In this document: positions 44,800 through 56,579 of the stretch, piece by piece
Layout of the letters: each line of letters starts with the position of its first letter
Position numbering within the stretch: position 1 is the first letter of the stretch
Source: Pirellulaceae bacterium
GTDB taxonomy: Bacteria > Planctomycetota > Planctomycetia > Pirellulales > Pirellulaceae
Length of the DNA stretch: 58,617 bases
Reading direction: 5' to 3'
NCBI GenBank assembly: GCA_023382975.1
Contig: JAHDXO010000004.1
Coordinates: forward strand, 206,537 to 265,153
Program-made: the position numbers and the translations under genes
Notes under the pieces: model-generated
What the model was told of the DNA's origin: nothing
Database searches by the model: none
Seen by the model: only the letters and a program-made list of their open reading frames with translations

Positions 44800-44853
44800 G
44801 TAGCTCAGGCTGCCCGCCTGTGCGGACTCCGTGGCACACGCTGCCAGCCTGTG
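44800..44853 (+). repeat. Two GTAG/GTGG-headed palindromes (CACAGGCTG family)
   Basis: Copy one (44800-44822): GTAG then CTCAGGC-TGCCC-GCCTGTG. Copy two (44831-44853): GTGG then CACACGCTG C CAGCCTGTG. Both lie in the 102-bp gap between the TIM-barrel gene and the epimerase gene and are related to 3737-3759. Either could act as an mRNA hairpin or weak terminator. Confidence 0.7.
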
Positions 44854-44895
44854 CGGACCCGATCGATTCTTTCCCTTTCCCAAGGAGCCAACACC

Positions 44896-46293
44896 ATGCA
44901 TCCGAACCCACACCTTCTCCGCTTTGCGACCGCCTTGAGTCTGCTGCTGGCGCTGGCCGCCTGCGCTCCCCAGGCCCCACCCCAGCGTCCCGCCGGCGGC
45001 GCAGCGCCGCCGTCCCACGTAACGGACGTCGAAGCCGCTCCCGAGCCGCAAGTCACCGTGGAACCCGCTCCTGAGCCTCAGACGACCGAGGAATCGGCTC
45101 CCGAGCCGCAGCCTACCGAGCAACCCGCTCCCGAGCCGCAGGCCACTGAGGAGCCAGCTCCGGAACAGGAGGCTACTATGGAACCTGCCCCCGAACCGCA
45201 GCCCACCGCCGAACCCGCTCCCGAACCCCAGACTACCGAGGAATCCGCGTCCATGAAGATCGAAAAGACATCGTTCGGGAAAACCGCCGAAGGCGTCGAG
45301 ATCGACCTCTACACCTGTACCAACGCCAAGGGTTCGGTACTGAAGATGACGAACTTCGGCGCGACCACGGTCGCCCTGGAGGTTCCCGACCGAGACGGAA
45401 ACCGAGCCAACGTCACGATGGGCTTCGATAAGCTCGATGGCTATTTCGGCAAGCATCCGTACTTCGGCGCCACGGTTGGCCGGTACTGCAACCGGATCGG
45501 CAAGGGTAAGTTCACGTTGGACGGCCAAGAGTACACGCTGGCGACCAACAACGGCGAAAACCATCTGCACGGCGGCGACGTCGGCTTCAACAAAGTCGTC
45601 TGGGATGCCGTGCCGTTGGAGACCGAGTCGGCGGTCGGCGTGAAATTCACCTACCAGAGCAAAGACGGCGAAGAAGGCTACCCCGGCAACTTGACGGCAA
45701 CAGCCGTCTATCTGCTGACCAACGACGACGAGTTGGTGGTGGAATTCACCGCGACGACCGACAAGGCGACGCCGGTCAATCTGACGAATCATAACTACTG
45801 GAACCTGGCTGGTGCGTCGTCCGGCACGATCCGCAATCACGTGCTGGAGATCGCCGCCGACAAGTATCTGCCGGTCGACGAGGGATTGATCCCCACCGGC
45901 CAGTTGGCTGACGTCGCCGGAACACCGCTGGACTTCACGAAGCCTGAGAAGATCGGCGCCCGACTAGAGCAGATCGAGGCCGATCCGGTCGGCTACGATC
46001 ACTGTTACGCACTCCGGGGCTCGATCAGCGAGATGAAATTGGCCGCACGGGTCAAAGACCCCGCTTCAGGCCGCGTGATGGAGATTCACACCACGCAGCC
46101 AGGTTTGCAGTTCTACAGCGGCAACTTCCTAGACGGCTCGGCGGACAGCGGAGGCTACCAGCAGTACGACGGGCTCTGCCTGGAAACCCAGCACTACCCC
46201 GACTCCCCGAACAAGCCCGAATTCCCCACCACCATCCTTCGCCCCGGCGAGACTTACCAGCACAAGACCGTGCATAAGTTCTCGGCCGAGTGA
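44896..46293 (+). CDS. Aldose 1-epimerase lipoprotein with Pro/Glu repeat linker
   Basis: 465 residues from ATG 44896 (AAGGAG). Lipoprotein signal ending LALAAC with the lipid-anchor Cys at 23. Residues 48-117 are seven 10-residue repeats of APEPQxTxEP type, a likely extended tether. The catalytic domain (about 120-465) is galactose mutarotase: NFGATTVALEVPDRDG, GATVGRYCNRIGKGKF, ENHLHGG (catalytic His), TNHNYWNLAG (second His) and QFYSGNF. It interconverts alpha and beta aldoses. The lipoprotein signal puts it on a membrane facing the periplasm, in keeping with the other exported sugar proteins nearby. An internal Met at 120 marks the ancestral start of the enzyme. Confidence 0.92.
   Translation: MHPNPHLLRFATALSLLLALAACAPQAPPQRPAGGAAPPSHVTDVEAAPEPQVTVEPAPEPQTTEESAPEPQPTEQPAPEPQATEEPAPEQEATMEPAPEPQPTAEPAPEPQTTEESASMKIEKTSFGKTAEGVEIDLYTCTNAKGSVLKMTNFGATTVALEVPDRDGNRANVTMGFDKLDGYFGKHPYFGATVGRYCNRIGKGKFTLDGQEYTLATNNGENHLHGGDVGFNKVVWDAVPLETESAVGVKFTYQSKDGEEGYPGNLTATAVYLLTNDDELVVEFTATTDKATPVNLTNHNYWNLAGASSGTIRNHVLEIAADKYLPVDEGLIPTGQLADVAGTPLDFTKPEKIGARLEQIEADPVGYDHCYALRGSISEMKLAARVKDPASGRVMEIHTTQPGLQFYSGNFLDGSADSGGYQQYDGLCLETQHYPDSPNKPEFPTTILRPGETYQHKTVHKFSAE
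45037..45246 (+). repeat. 30-bp tandem repeat (7 units) coding for Pro/Glu linker
   Basis: Seven in-frame 30-bp units, each coding for ten residues of APEPQxTxEP/S type. DNA differs between units at third positions and in a few codons, so the array is not brand new, but the length is likely to vary between strains. Confidence 0.9.
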
Positions 46294-46309
46294 GCGGTGG
46301 TCTCCGTCG

Positions 46310-46473
46310 CTGAATTCGTGAGAATTCAGACGGCGACTAGCACGGATGGCAGAGCCGGAGCACGGATGCGAGACGAGGCAGCAGTCATCTGTGCCTCGGC
46401 TTTGCCATCCGTGCTCGGTTCAAGACTCGGTCGAATTCGCTTCGTGTGTCTGAATTCTCCCGAATTCAGCTAC
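46310..46473. repeat. Composite repeat: REP-like hairpins flanking an inverted AGCACGGATGGCA pair
   Basis: Outer pair: CTGAATTC-GTGA-GAATTCAG (46310-46329) and its reverse CTGAATTC-TCCC-GAATTCAG then CTAC (46450-46473). Inner pair: AGCACGGATGGCAGAGCCGG (46339-46358) and its inverse (46393-46415). Both outer copies carry the same paired change (second C to T, matching G to A), so base pairing is kept. They lie between the convergent epimerase and DUF1080 genes, each in sense orientation behind its own gene. Confidence 0.85.
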
Positions 46474-46495
46474 GGGGGCAGGAATTCCGCTGCGG

Positions 46496-47692
46496 TCACT
46501 TCCCGTACACCTTGACGTCGTCGAAGTCGTTCATGTCGTCGAACGAGCCGATTCCGATCCGGCCTTTGCCGAAGGTCTTGTCGGTGGCGGTCATCAGCGG
46601 CTTTTCCATGTCGTCGAAGTAGACTTCGATCGTGCCCGCCTCGACGCGGCGGACGAGTTTCACCGCGTGCCAGTCGTCGCCCCAGGGCGTCGGATTCTTG
46701 TTGTCGGTCAGCGGCGTGCGCGGCGCTTCGTTGACGATCATGATCTGTCCGCTGTTCGGATCGGGACGCGCGCCCAGGTGGACGTAGTAAAACTGAGTCG
46801 GGTTCTGGTAGCCGAAGAACACACAGCAGTCGCGGTGGCCACCGGTGTCTTGCGTGCTCTTCACGCGGAACTGGATCACGGCGTCGCCGATCTCCAGATC
46901 CTTGATCAGCGCGATGTTGTGCGGGCTGCGAACCTTGGGCTGGTAGTTGCTGATGCGGCGGTTCAGGCCGAACGCCTTGCCGCCTTCGTATTCGCGCAGT
47001 TCCCAAGCCTTGTCGTCGGTCAAATCCCAGCGGCCGGCGCCCTGTTCGAAATCCTCCGAGAATACCAGCGGCAGCCCCTGGCACATTTCGGCAGCGTCGG
47101 CGGACGGAGCGTCCAAAGCGGTCAGCCGGATGTTGCGGAACAGGAATTGACCGCCGCCGGGCACTTCCGCCTGCAACGCGATGTGGCTGTCGCCTTCCTC
47201 CAATCCGTCGACCTGCCAAGCGGGTTGGCCGTTGACCTTCAGCGAGGCCGTGGCGCCGCGCACAGTCAGCTCAAACCGGTTCCAGTCGCCCGCTTTCGTG
47301 GCGACGGCGTTCTTGCCTTCGTTGAACCCGTCCAGGTTGCCCTCCATGCCTTTTCGGAGGTTCACCTGGTAGCGTCTCGGCCAAGGCCGTCCTTCGGGGA
47401 CTTCGGCGTAGCGGAAGTAGACGCCGGAATCCCAGTTGTCTTCCTTCAATGCTTTCCACTCGTAGTCCAGTACGAAATCTCGGTATTTCTTCGCCGTCTG
47501 CACGAGTCCGTTCCCGCCCTTCAGCAGGATCACTCCGTCCTGCACCTCGGCTTCGCACCCTATCACGTCCCAACCGTCCAGCGTACGGCCATCGAACAGC
47601 GACACCGGCTCGGCAGCCGCCGACCAGCCCGCGACCAGAACGGCCAGAGTCAAGGAACGGACCATCATCCAAGTAGCACATCGAAGTTTCAT
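46496..47692 (-). CDS. Secreted tandem DUF1080 (3-keto-disaccharide hydrolase-like) protein
   Basis: 398 residues from ATG 47692. Signal peptide 1-26 (VRSLTLAVLVAGWSAAAEP). Domain one (about 28-205) is DUF1080, a concanavalin-like beta-sandwich: SLFDGRTLDGWDVIG, YRDFVLDYEWKALKEDNWDSGVYFRY, and WNRFELTVRG. Domain two (about 220-398) is a second related beta-sandwich (FSEDFEQGAGRWDL, GYQNPTQFYYVHLGA, GRIGIGSFDDMNDFDDVKVYG). DUF1080 members cleave 3-keto-glycosides made by Gfo/Idh enzymes. Two such domains in one chain suggest one may only bind. Convergent with the epimerase gene. Confidence 0.9.
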   Translation of the reverse strand: MKLRCATWMMVRSLTLAVLVAGWSAAAEPVSLFDGRTLDGWDVIGCEAEVQDGVILLKGGNGLVQTAKKYRDFVLDYEWKALKEDNWDSGVYFRYAEVPEGRPWPRRYQVNLRKGMEGNLDGFNEGKNAVATKAGDWNRFELTVRGATASLKVNGQPAWQVDGLEEGDSHIALQAEVPGGGQFLFRNIRLTALDAPSADAAEMCQGLPLVFSEDFEQGAGRWDLTDDKAWELREYEGGKAFGLNRRISNYQPKVRSPHNIALIKDLEIGDAVIQFRVKSTQDTGGHRDCCVFFGYQNPTQFYYVHLGARPDPNSGQIMIVNEAPRTPLTDNKNPTPWGDDWHAVKLVRRVEAGTIEVYFDDMEKPLMTATDKTFGKGRIGIGSFDDMNDFDDVKVYGK

Positions 47693-47895
47693 ACCGATCT
47701 CCTCGGGGAAGGGGGAACAGATGCCGCCGCCGCGAAACGGGTGGCCGTATTCGCGAGCTTTCGGCCCCGAAGTCTCGCGAATTCTGCGACCGAATCGTCT
47801 CACGCGACCGCCAACCGTAGCGTCACGAACCGGGTAAAGCCTAGTCCGTGCCTGCGCCGTTGTCCAGAGGCGGAAGGATCGTTAGCATACTGGGT

Positions 47896-49827
47896 ATGAA
47901 CCAATCGACAACAACTTTTTCGGGCTTGCGCGTCGGGGCGTTCGAGAGCCGCCGAGCGGCAGAGATGGCTAGGTTGATCGAACGGCACGGCGGCGTGGCG
48001 TCGGTCAGTCCTTCCATGCGCGAAGTGCCGCTGGAAGACCAGCGAGGTACGATCGATTTCGCGCACCGTCTGCTGATCGGCGAAGTCGGAATCGTCGTCT
48101 TTCTGACTGGAGTCGGCTTTCGGCAATTGCTGGACGTGGTCGTGCGCCATGTGGACCGGCAACGTTTTTTGAACACGCTGTCGGACGTGGTGACGATCGC
48201 CCGCGGGCCGAAGCCGGTTGCGGCGATGAAGGAGGTCGGGCTGACGCCGACCTATCGCGTGCCCGAGCCCAACACGTGGCGCGAATTGCTGCAGACGATC
48301 GATGCTCACGTCCCGGTGGCCAACCAGACCGTGGCCCTGCAGGAGTACGGGATCACCAATCCCAGCCTGATCGCCGGCTTGGAGGCTCGCGGCGCCGACG
48401 TGCTGCGCGTCCAAGTCTATCGCTGGGAACTGCCCGAGGACGAGACGCCGCTGCGGGCCAACGTCCAGGCCTTGGCCGACGGGCGACTGGATGTTGTCCT
48501 GTTCACCGCGGCGGTCCAAATCGCACATACGGTCCAGATGGCCGAGCAGATGGGACTGGCCGAAGCCGTCAGCCGTCGCTTGGCCGAGACGGTGATCGGT
48601 TCGGTCGGTCCCACGACCAGCGAAGTCCTGCGCGAGTACGGCTGGCCGGTCGACCTGGAGCCCGAGCATCCCAAGATGGGGCCGCTGGTCGCTCTAGCAG
48701 CTCAGCGCAGCCGCGAAATCCTGGACCGGAAGCGGCGGTTTCGAATCGAGGCGATGCCGCACGCCGCGTCGGCTCTCGACCGCCAGGCCCCGTGGTACAA
48801 CAGCCCCTTCATGAAAGCCTGCCGCCGCGAGCCGTGCGACGTGGTGCCGGTGTGGCTGATGCGTCAGGCCGGACGCTACATGGCCGAGTACCGCGAGGTG
48901 CGGGCCAAGACGACTTTTCTGGAATTGTGCAAGGATCCAGCCCTGTGCAGCGAAGTGATGTGTACCGCCGTCCGACGTCTGGGCGTCGACGCGGCGATTA
49001 TCTTCTCCGATTTGCTGCCGATCCTGGAACCGATGGGAATGGATCTGGAGTTCGCTCAAGGCGAAGGCCCCGTCATCCACAACCCGGTGCGCGAGGCGAC
49101 GGATGTCGACCGCGTGTTCGAACTGGAGAGCGTCGATTCGCTCGACTTCGTCACGGAAACCGTGCGGCAAACTCGGCGCGATTTGCCGCCGCATCTGCCG
49201 CTGATCGGATTCGCCGGAGCGCCCTTCACCTTGGCGAGCTACGTGATCGAGGGCGGGTCGAGCCGCAACTACCACCACACCAAGACGCTGATGTACCGCG
49301 ACGCGGGCGCTTGGCGGACACTGATGGAGCGATTTGCCCGCGCGATCACCCGGTACTTGAACGCGCAAGTGGCGGCGGGAGCGCAGTGTGTCCAGTTGTT
49401 CGACTCGTGGGTCGGCTGCCTGGGACCGGACGACTACCGCACCTATGTCCTGCCCTACGTCCGCGAGATCGTCGCGGGGATCGCGCCCGGAGTCCCCGTG
49501 ATCAATTTCGCGACAGGCAACCCTGCTCTGCTGCCGTTGTTGGCCGAGGCCGGAAGCGCCGTGGTCGGGGTCGATTGGCGAGTTCCGTTGGACGAAGCTT
49601 GGAAGACCGTCGGACACGATCGGGCCGTTCAGGGAAACCTGGACCCGTGCGTGCTGTTGGCCGACCGCACGCAACTCCGCCAGCGTGTGAAACAGGTGCT
49701 GGACCAAGCGGCCGGACGACCGGGACACATCTTCAACCTGGGCCACGGCGTGCTCCAACAGACGCCTGTCGAGAACGCGATCGCCCTGGTCGACGCCGTC
49801 CACGAATTCGGTCCATCGCGGGGTTAG
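47896..49827 (+). CDS. hemDE: Uroporphyrinogen-III synthase / uroporphyrinogen decarboxylase fusion
   Basis: 643 residues from ATG 47896. Residues about 8-270 match HemD (GLRVGAFESRRAAEMARLIERHGG, VFLTGVGFRQLLD, ALQEYGITNP, VLFTAAVQIAHTVQMA, GSVGPTTSEVLREYGWPVD). After a short basic linker, residues about 298-643 match HemE (PVWLMRQAGRYMAEYR with the substrate-binding Arg/Gln/Arg, AAIIFSDLLPILEPMGMDL with the catalytic Asp, GFAGAPFTLASYVIEGGSS, VQLFDSWVG, GHGVLQQTP). Two sequential haem steps are thus in one chain: hydroxymethylbilane to uroporphyrinogen III to coproporphyrinogen III. The reading frame is continuous. The ribosome site is weak, so the start may shift by a few codons. Confidence 0.95.
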   Translation: MNQSTTTFSGLRVGAFESRRAAEMARLIERHGGVASVSPSMREVPLEDQRGTIDFAHRLLIGEVGIVVFLTGVGFRQLLDVVVRHVDRQRFLNTLSDVVTIARGPKPVAAMKEVGLTPTYRVPEPNTWRELLQTIDAHVPVANQTVALQEYGITNPSLIAGLEARGADVLRVQVYRWELPEDETPLRANVQALADGRLDVVLFTAAVQIAHTVQMAEQMGLAEAVSRRLAETVIGSVGPTTSEVLREYGWPVDLEPEHPKMGPLVALAAQRSREILDRKRRFRIEAMPHAASALDRQAPWYNSPFMKACRREPCDVVPVWLMRQAGRYMAEYREVRAKTTFLELCKDPALCSEVMCTAVRRLGVDAAIIFSDLLPILEPMGMDLEFAQGEGPVIHNPVREATDVDRVFELESVDSLDFVTETVRQTRRDLPPHLPLIGFAGAPFTLASYVIEGGSSRNYHHTKTLMYRDAGAWRTLMERFARAITRYLNAQVAAGAQCVQLFDSWVGCLGPDDYRTYVLPYVREIVAGIAPGVPVINFATGNPALLPLLAEAGSAVVGVDWRVPLDEAWKTVGHDRAVQGNLDPCVLLADRTQLRQRVKQVLDQAAGRPGHIFNLGHGVLQQTPVENAIALVDAVHEFGPSRG

Positions 49828-49886
49828 CGTCTAACGGTGTCTCATGCTCGCACGGTGCGTGTATCTTGGTTCAGCGAGGTAACACG

Positions 49887-50378
49887 ATGCTCAGCAACGT
49901 CAGGCAGTTTTCGGACGATGGCCGCCAGTTGGTGCTGTGGGAAGAGCTGGGTGCCGGGGCTCCGACCTTGATCGCGTTTGCCCAACTGTGCAGCCAAGCC
50001 TTGGCGGCCAATCGGACCGAACCGTTTGAGCCGTTGACCGACGAGGCGCGAGCGATCCTCTACGCGGCGCGGAACCGCGGTGCGATCGAGATCAAGGGCG
50101 TGAACCATGCGTTTGAATCGTCCGAGCGTTTTCTGACCGTGTGCGTGGAATTGGATCTCGAACGGCAACTATTCCTCAAACGCCGCAACGATCCGGAATT
50201 GACGGTGCGTTTCCTGGACGGATTCCGCCAGTTGTGTGCGTCCGGACTGGTCATGCATCACATCTTTCGGGACTTCTCGCTGACTCGACCCGGGTTCGAA
50301 CTCGCGCGGCGCATTCCGCGCGCAGACGTTCCGCTGCTGGATCTACTGGCCGAAGAACAAGTGCTCGGCGAATTCTGA
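49887..50378 (+). CDS. Conserved-looking protein of unknown function
   Basis: 163 residues from ATG 49887 (GAGGT ten bases upstream). Soluble, mixed alpha/beta, no signal or membrane helix and no catalytic motif I can name. Noticeable parts: FSDDGRQLVLWEELG, EARAILYAARNRGAIEIKGVNHAFESSERFLTV, and a C-terminal LARRIPRADVPLLDLLAEE. It follows the hem fusion by 59 bp on the same strand and so may be co-transcribed. It converges on the NHLRC2-like gene with an 11-bp gap. Codon use looks like that of neighbours, so I take it as real. Confidence 0.7.
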   Translation: MLSNVRQFSDDGRQLVLWEELGAGAPTLIAFAQLCSQALAANRTEPFEPLTDEARAILYAARNRGAIEIKGVNHAFESSERFLTVCVELDLERQLFLKRRNDPELTVRFLDGFRQLCASGLVMHHIFRDFSLTRPGFELARRIPRADVPLLDLLAEEQVLGEF

Positions 50379-50389
50379 GTCCCCCGGAA

Positions 50390-52429
50390 TCAACGCACTT
50401 GGTGCGTTAGGCTGAGCGTCGCGGCGGCGGCGGTCGGAGCGACATCGATGTCGCCGGTCCACGCTACGTTTTCAATCATGCACACGGCTTCAGCGCCCTC
50501 GCGGCAGTAGTAGAACACCAAGTGCAGCTTCATGGGAATGACTCCCTCGGCTACTCGCAAAGGCAACCGAATCTGGAGCCGCTCCCCGGGCTGCTCGATA
50601 CGGATCGGCCGGCCGATCACCGAATCATCGACGAGTCCCGGACGACCGGCCTGTACAGCGTAGCTGACCGGCGCGTCGGCGTTGATCTTGTGTCCCGGCG
50701 GCAAATTCAGCGAAATGTCGATAGCCAAGTTGCCGTCGACGGGCCGAACCGCCGTGCGAGGCAGTTTCACCTCGACCGCACCCGGCACGGGCCCAAATGG
50801 ATTGACCGCGGCTTTGGCAGGCGGCTCCAGCCCCCGAATCTCCAGCGTCCGGGCGGCCGTCTGGCCATGCATGTCCCACGCGACGATGCGATGATTGTTC
50901 GTGTCGGCCACGTACAACACGCCATCGCCGACGGAGACTCCGCACGGCTCGTGCAATGGCGGATCGATCGTGATCGGAACCGTCGAGACCGTGACCTGCG
51001 GTTGCAGATCGATGCGTTTGATCTTGTGATTGTACGTGTCCGCGACGTAGATCGCTTTGGCCTGATCGTCATAGGCGATGCCGACCGGATGCTGCAGCAG
51101 GGCCTGTGCCGCCGGGCCATCCCGATCGCCGAACGTGAACAAGCGGGCGTTCGCTAATCCGGCGGTGCCGACGATCGTGGTCACCGGTCCGCCGGCCAAT
51201 GGCACGGCTCGGATCGAGCTGCCCTCGGAGTCGGCGACGAACATCAAACGCCCGTCGGATGCCAGGCCGCTGGGCTGCGCGAACGACGCGAAGCCGGTCT
51301 GGAATGGGGAAGGCGGCAGCGGCGGGCCGTCGACAATGTCCTCGATCGCGTTTCCTGCGAAGGGACCGAGCACTCGGTCGCCGAGTGACAGACGCCAGAT
51401 CTGGTGCGTTCCGGCCATCGCAATGAACAGATCATCGCGATGAACCCAAAGATCCCACGGGCTGGCCAACGGTTGGATCCGCGGCGAGGTGCGAGCCCGC
51501 TTGGGTATCGATCGGGCCTGTTTGCCCGTGCCGGCAACCGTCGATACACGTTGCGTTCTCAGGTCGATCCGTCGGACGAGATGGTTCTCGGTATCGGCCA
51601 CGTACAGATTGCCGTCGTGCAATGCCGTTCCTTGAGGATGATCGAATCCAGCTTCGTCGTACCCGCCGTCCCGCTGAGCGGCTACGCCGTTGCCGATCAC
51701 TGCCTGCAACTGACCATCGAAGCCGGCGACAACGATCCGGTTGTGGCCGCTGTCGGAGATGAACAACCGTTTCCCTGCGACGTCGGCCAGCACTTTTCCC
51801 GGAAACCGCAGCGGCGTATCGGGACGCCGGTACAACTCCAAGTCGAAACGAACGGGTCGCTCGTCCAGCGTTCCCGCCCGCCGATACTTGCCGATCGTGC
51901 GTTTCAAGTAGTCGTCCAACTCCTCGAAGGTGATTTCGCCGCGGTGTTCGGCAATTACGTTCCCTTCGGGATCGATCACCCGCAACGACGGCCAGACGTC
52001 CACGAAATACTTCCGCCACAAGACCATGCTGGCATCGTTGATGACGGGATGCTCGATTTCGTATCGAAGCACCGCCTGTCGAATGTTCTCCGAATCCCGC
52101 TCCGTGGCAAACTTGGCCGAGTGGACTCCGATCACCACCAATTCGTTCGGGTAGGCTTTTTCGAGTTTCTTCAATTCCGGCAGGATGTGCATGCAGTTGA
52201 TGCAGCAGTAGGTCCAGAAATCCAAGATGACGAATTTCCCGCGCAAGTCCTTCAGGTCCAACGGGCCCGAGACGTTCAGCCAATCGCCTGCTCCAGACAG
52301 CGACGGAGCCGGTACGGGACGAGGCAGAGGTTTGATCTGGGCCGAAGCGACAGCCGTAGTGGCAATAACCACGAGAATCAGCATCAGGTTCGCGAATGAA
52401 AACCGGACTGGGGTTTGAATCAACGGCAT
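50390..52429 (-). CDS. NHLRC2-like thioredoxin/NHL-repeat protein, exported
   Basis: 679 residues from ATG 52429. Signal or anchor helix at about 10-30 (FANLMLILVVIATTAVASAQ). The thioredoxin-like domain (about 55-190) has WTYCCINCMHILPEL and VVIGVHSAKFATERDSENI, a close match in wording to animal NHLRC2, including the CCINC active-site segment. A six-bladed NHL beta-propeller follows (about 200-560; repeats such as LFISDSGHNRIVV, LYVADTENHLVRRID, IYVADTYNHKIKRID, LYVADTNNHRIVAWD). The last 110 residues form a beta domain with two Cys (YYCREGAEAVCMIEN). Likely periplasmic disulfide or redox role; the partner is unknown. Divergent from secA. Confidence 0.92.
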   Translation of the reverse strand: MPLIQTPVRFSFANLMLILVVIATTAVASAQIKPLPRPVPAPSLSGAGDWLNVSGPLDLKDLRGKFVILDFWTYCCINCMHILPELKKLEKAYPNELVVIGVHSAKFATERDSENIRQAVLRYEIEHPVINDASMVLWRKYFVDVWPSLRVIDPEGNVIAEHRGEITFEELDDYLKRTIGKYRRAGTLDERPVRFDLELYRRPDTPLRFPGKVLADVAGKRLFISDSGHNRIVVAGFDGQLQAVIGNGVAAQRDGGYDEAGFDHPQGTALHDGNLYVADTENHLVRRIDLRTQRVSTVAGTGKQARSIPKRARTSPRIQPLASPWDLWVHRDDLFIAMAGTHQIWRLSLGDRVLGPFAGNAIEDIVDGPPLPPSPFQTGFASFAQPSGLASDGRLMFVADSEGSSIRAVPLAGGPVTTIVGTAGLANARLFTFGDRDGPAAQALLQHPVGIAYDDQAKAIYVADTYNHKIKRIDLQPQVTVSTVPITIDPPLHEPCGVSVGDGVLYVADTNNHRIVAWDMHGQTAARTLEIRGLEPPAKAAVNPFGPVPGAVEVKLPRTAVRPVDGNLAIDISLNLPPGHKINADAPVSYAVQAGRPGLVDDSVIGRPIRIEQPGERLQIRLPLRVAEGVIPMKLHLVFYYCREGAEAVCMIENVAWTGDIDVAPTAAAATLSLTHQVR

Positions 52430-52845
52430 GGGCCAAGGTTCCAAGCTGAGTCACATGATTTGCCGCCCGCCGGCGGTCTATGTCAATGTTTGAAACATCA
52501 AAGCTTTTGTCAAGGATCGCGCGAATTCGCGGGCGATGCAGGCAGCGAAGCCGCTCGCCCGCCTGCGATCCTCGCCAACACCACCATTCCCAACGACCCG
52601 CCAAAATGAGTAGATAGCATCAACCGGCGTTGACCGCACTGCATCAATCGCTATAAACTGCGTTATTCTAAGACGTTGCGCATCTTGCCAGACGGGCAGC
52701 CCAAGAGCGCCGCTGCGGAATGCGCCGCGAACGGGACAGCGAGAGAAACGGTTTGCGGAGTCCATCAAGTCAGGGCTCGACAAAGTTGCCAGAACGTCCG
52801 TTTCTGCCAGACGAGAAAATTTGCCACATAGGATCGGATAAACCA
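52430..52845. other. 416-bp divergent promoter region
   Basis: Between the NHLRC2-like gene (minus) and secA (plus). It holds a good sigma-70-type promoter for secA (annotated separately) and, on the minus strand, TTGACA at 52508-52513 with only a poor -10 match. An 11-bp perfect palindrome TGTTTGAAACA lies at 52487-52497, just upstream of the minus-strand gene, and could be an operator (inference). No coding sequence recognised. Confidence 0.5.
52630..52657 (+). promoter_or_regulatory. Putative sigma-70 promoter of secA
   Basis: TTGACC (52630-52635), a 16-bp spacer, then TATAAA (52652-52657): five of six consensus bases in each box. It lies about 190 bp before the secA start, leaving a long 5' leader in which regulatory structure is possible but not seen. 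Confidence 0.55.
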
Positions 52846-56544
<3,699 letters not shown>

Positions 56545-56579
56545 CCCTTGCAGCGTCCACGACCGCGAAGAGAGGCCTG

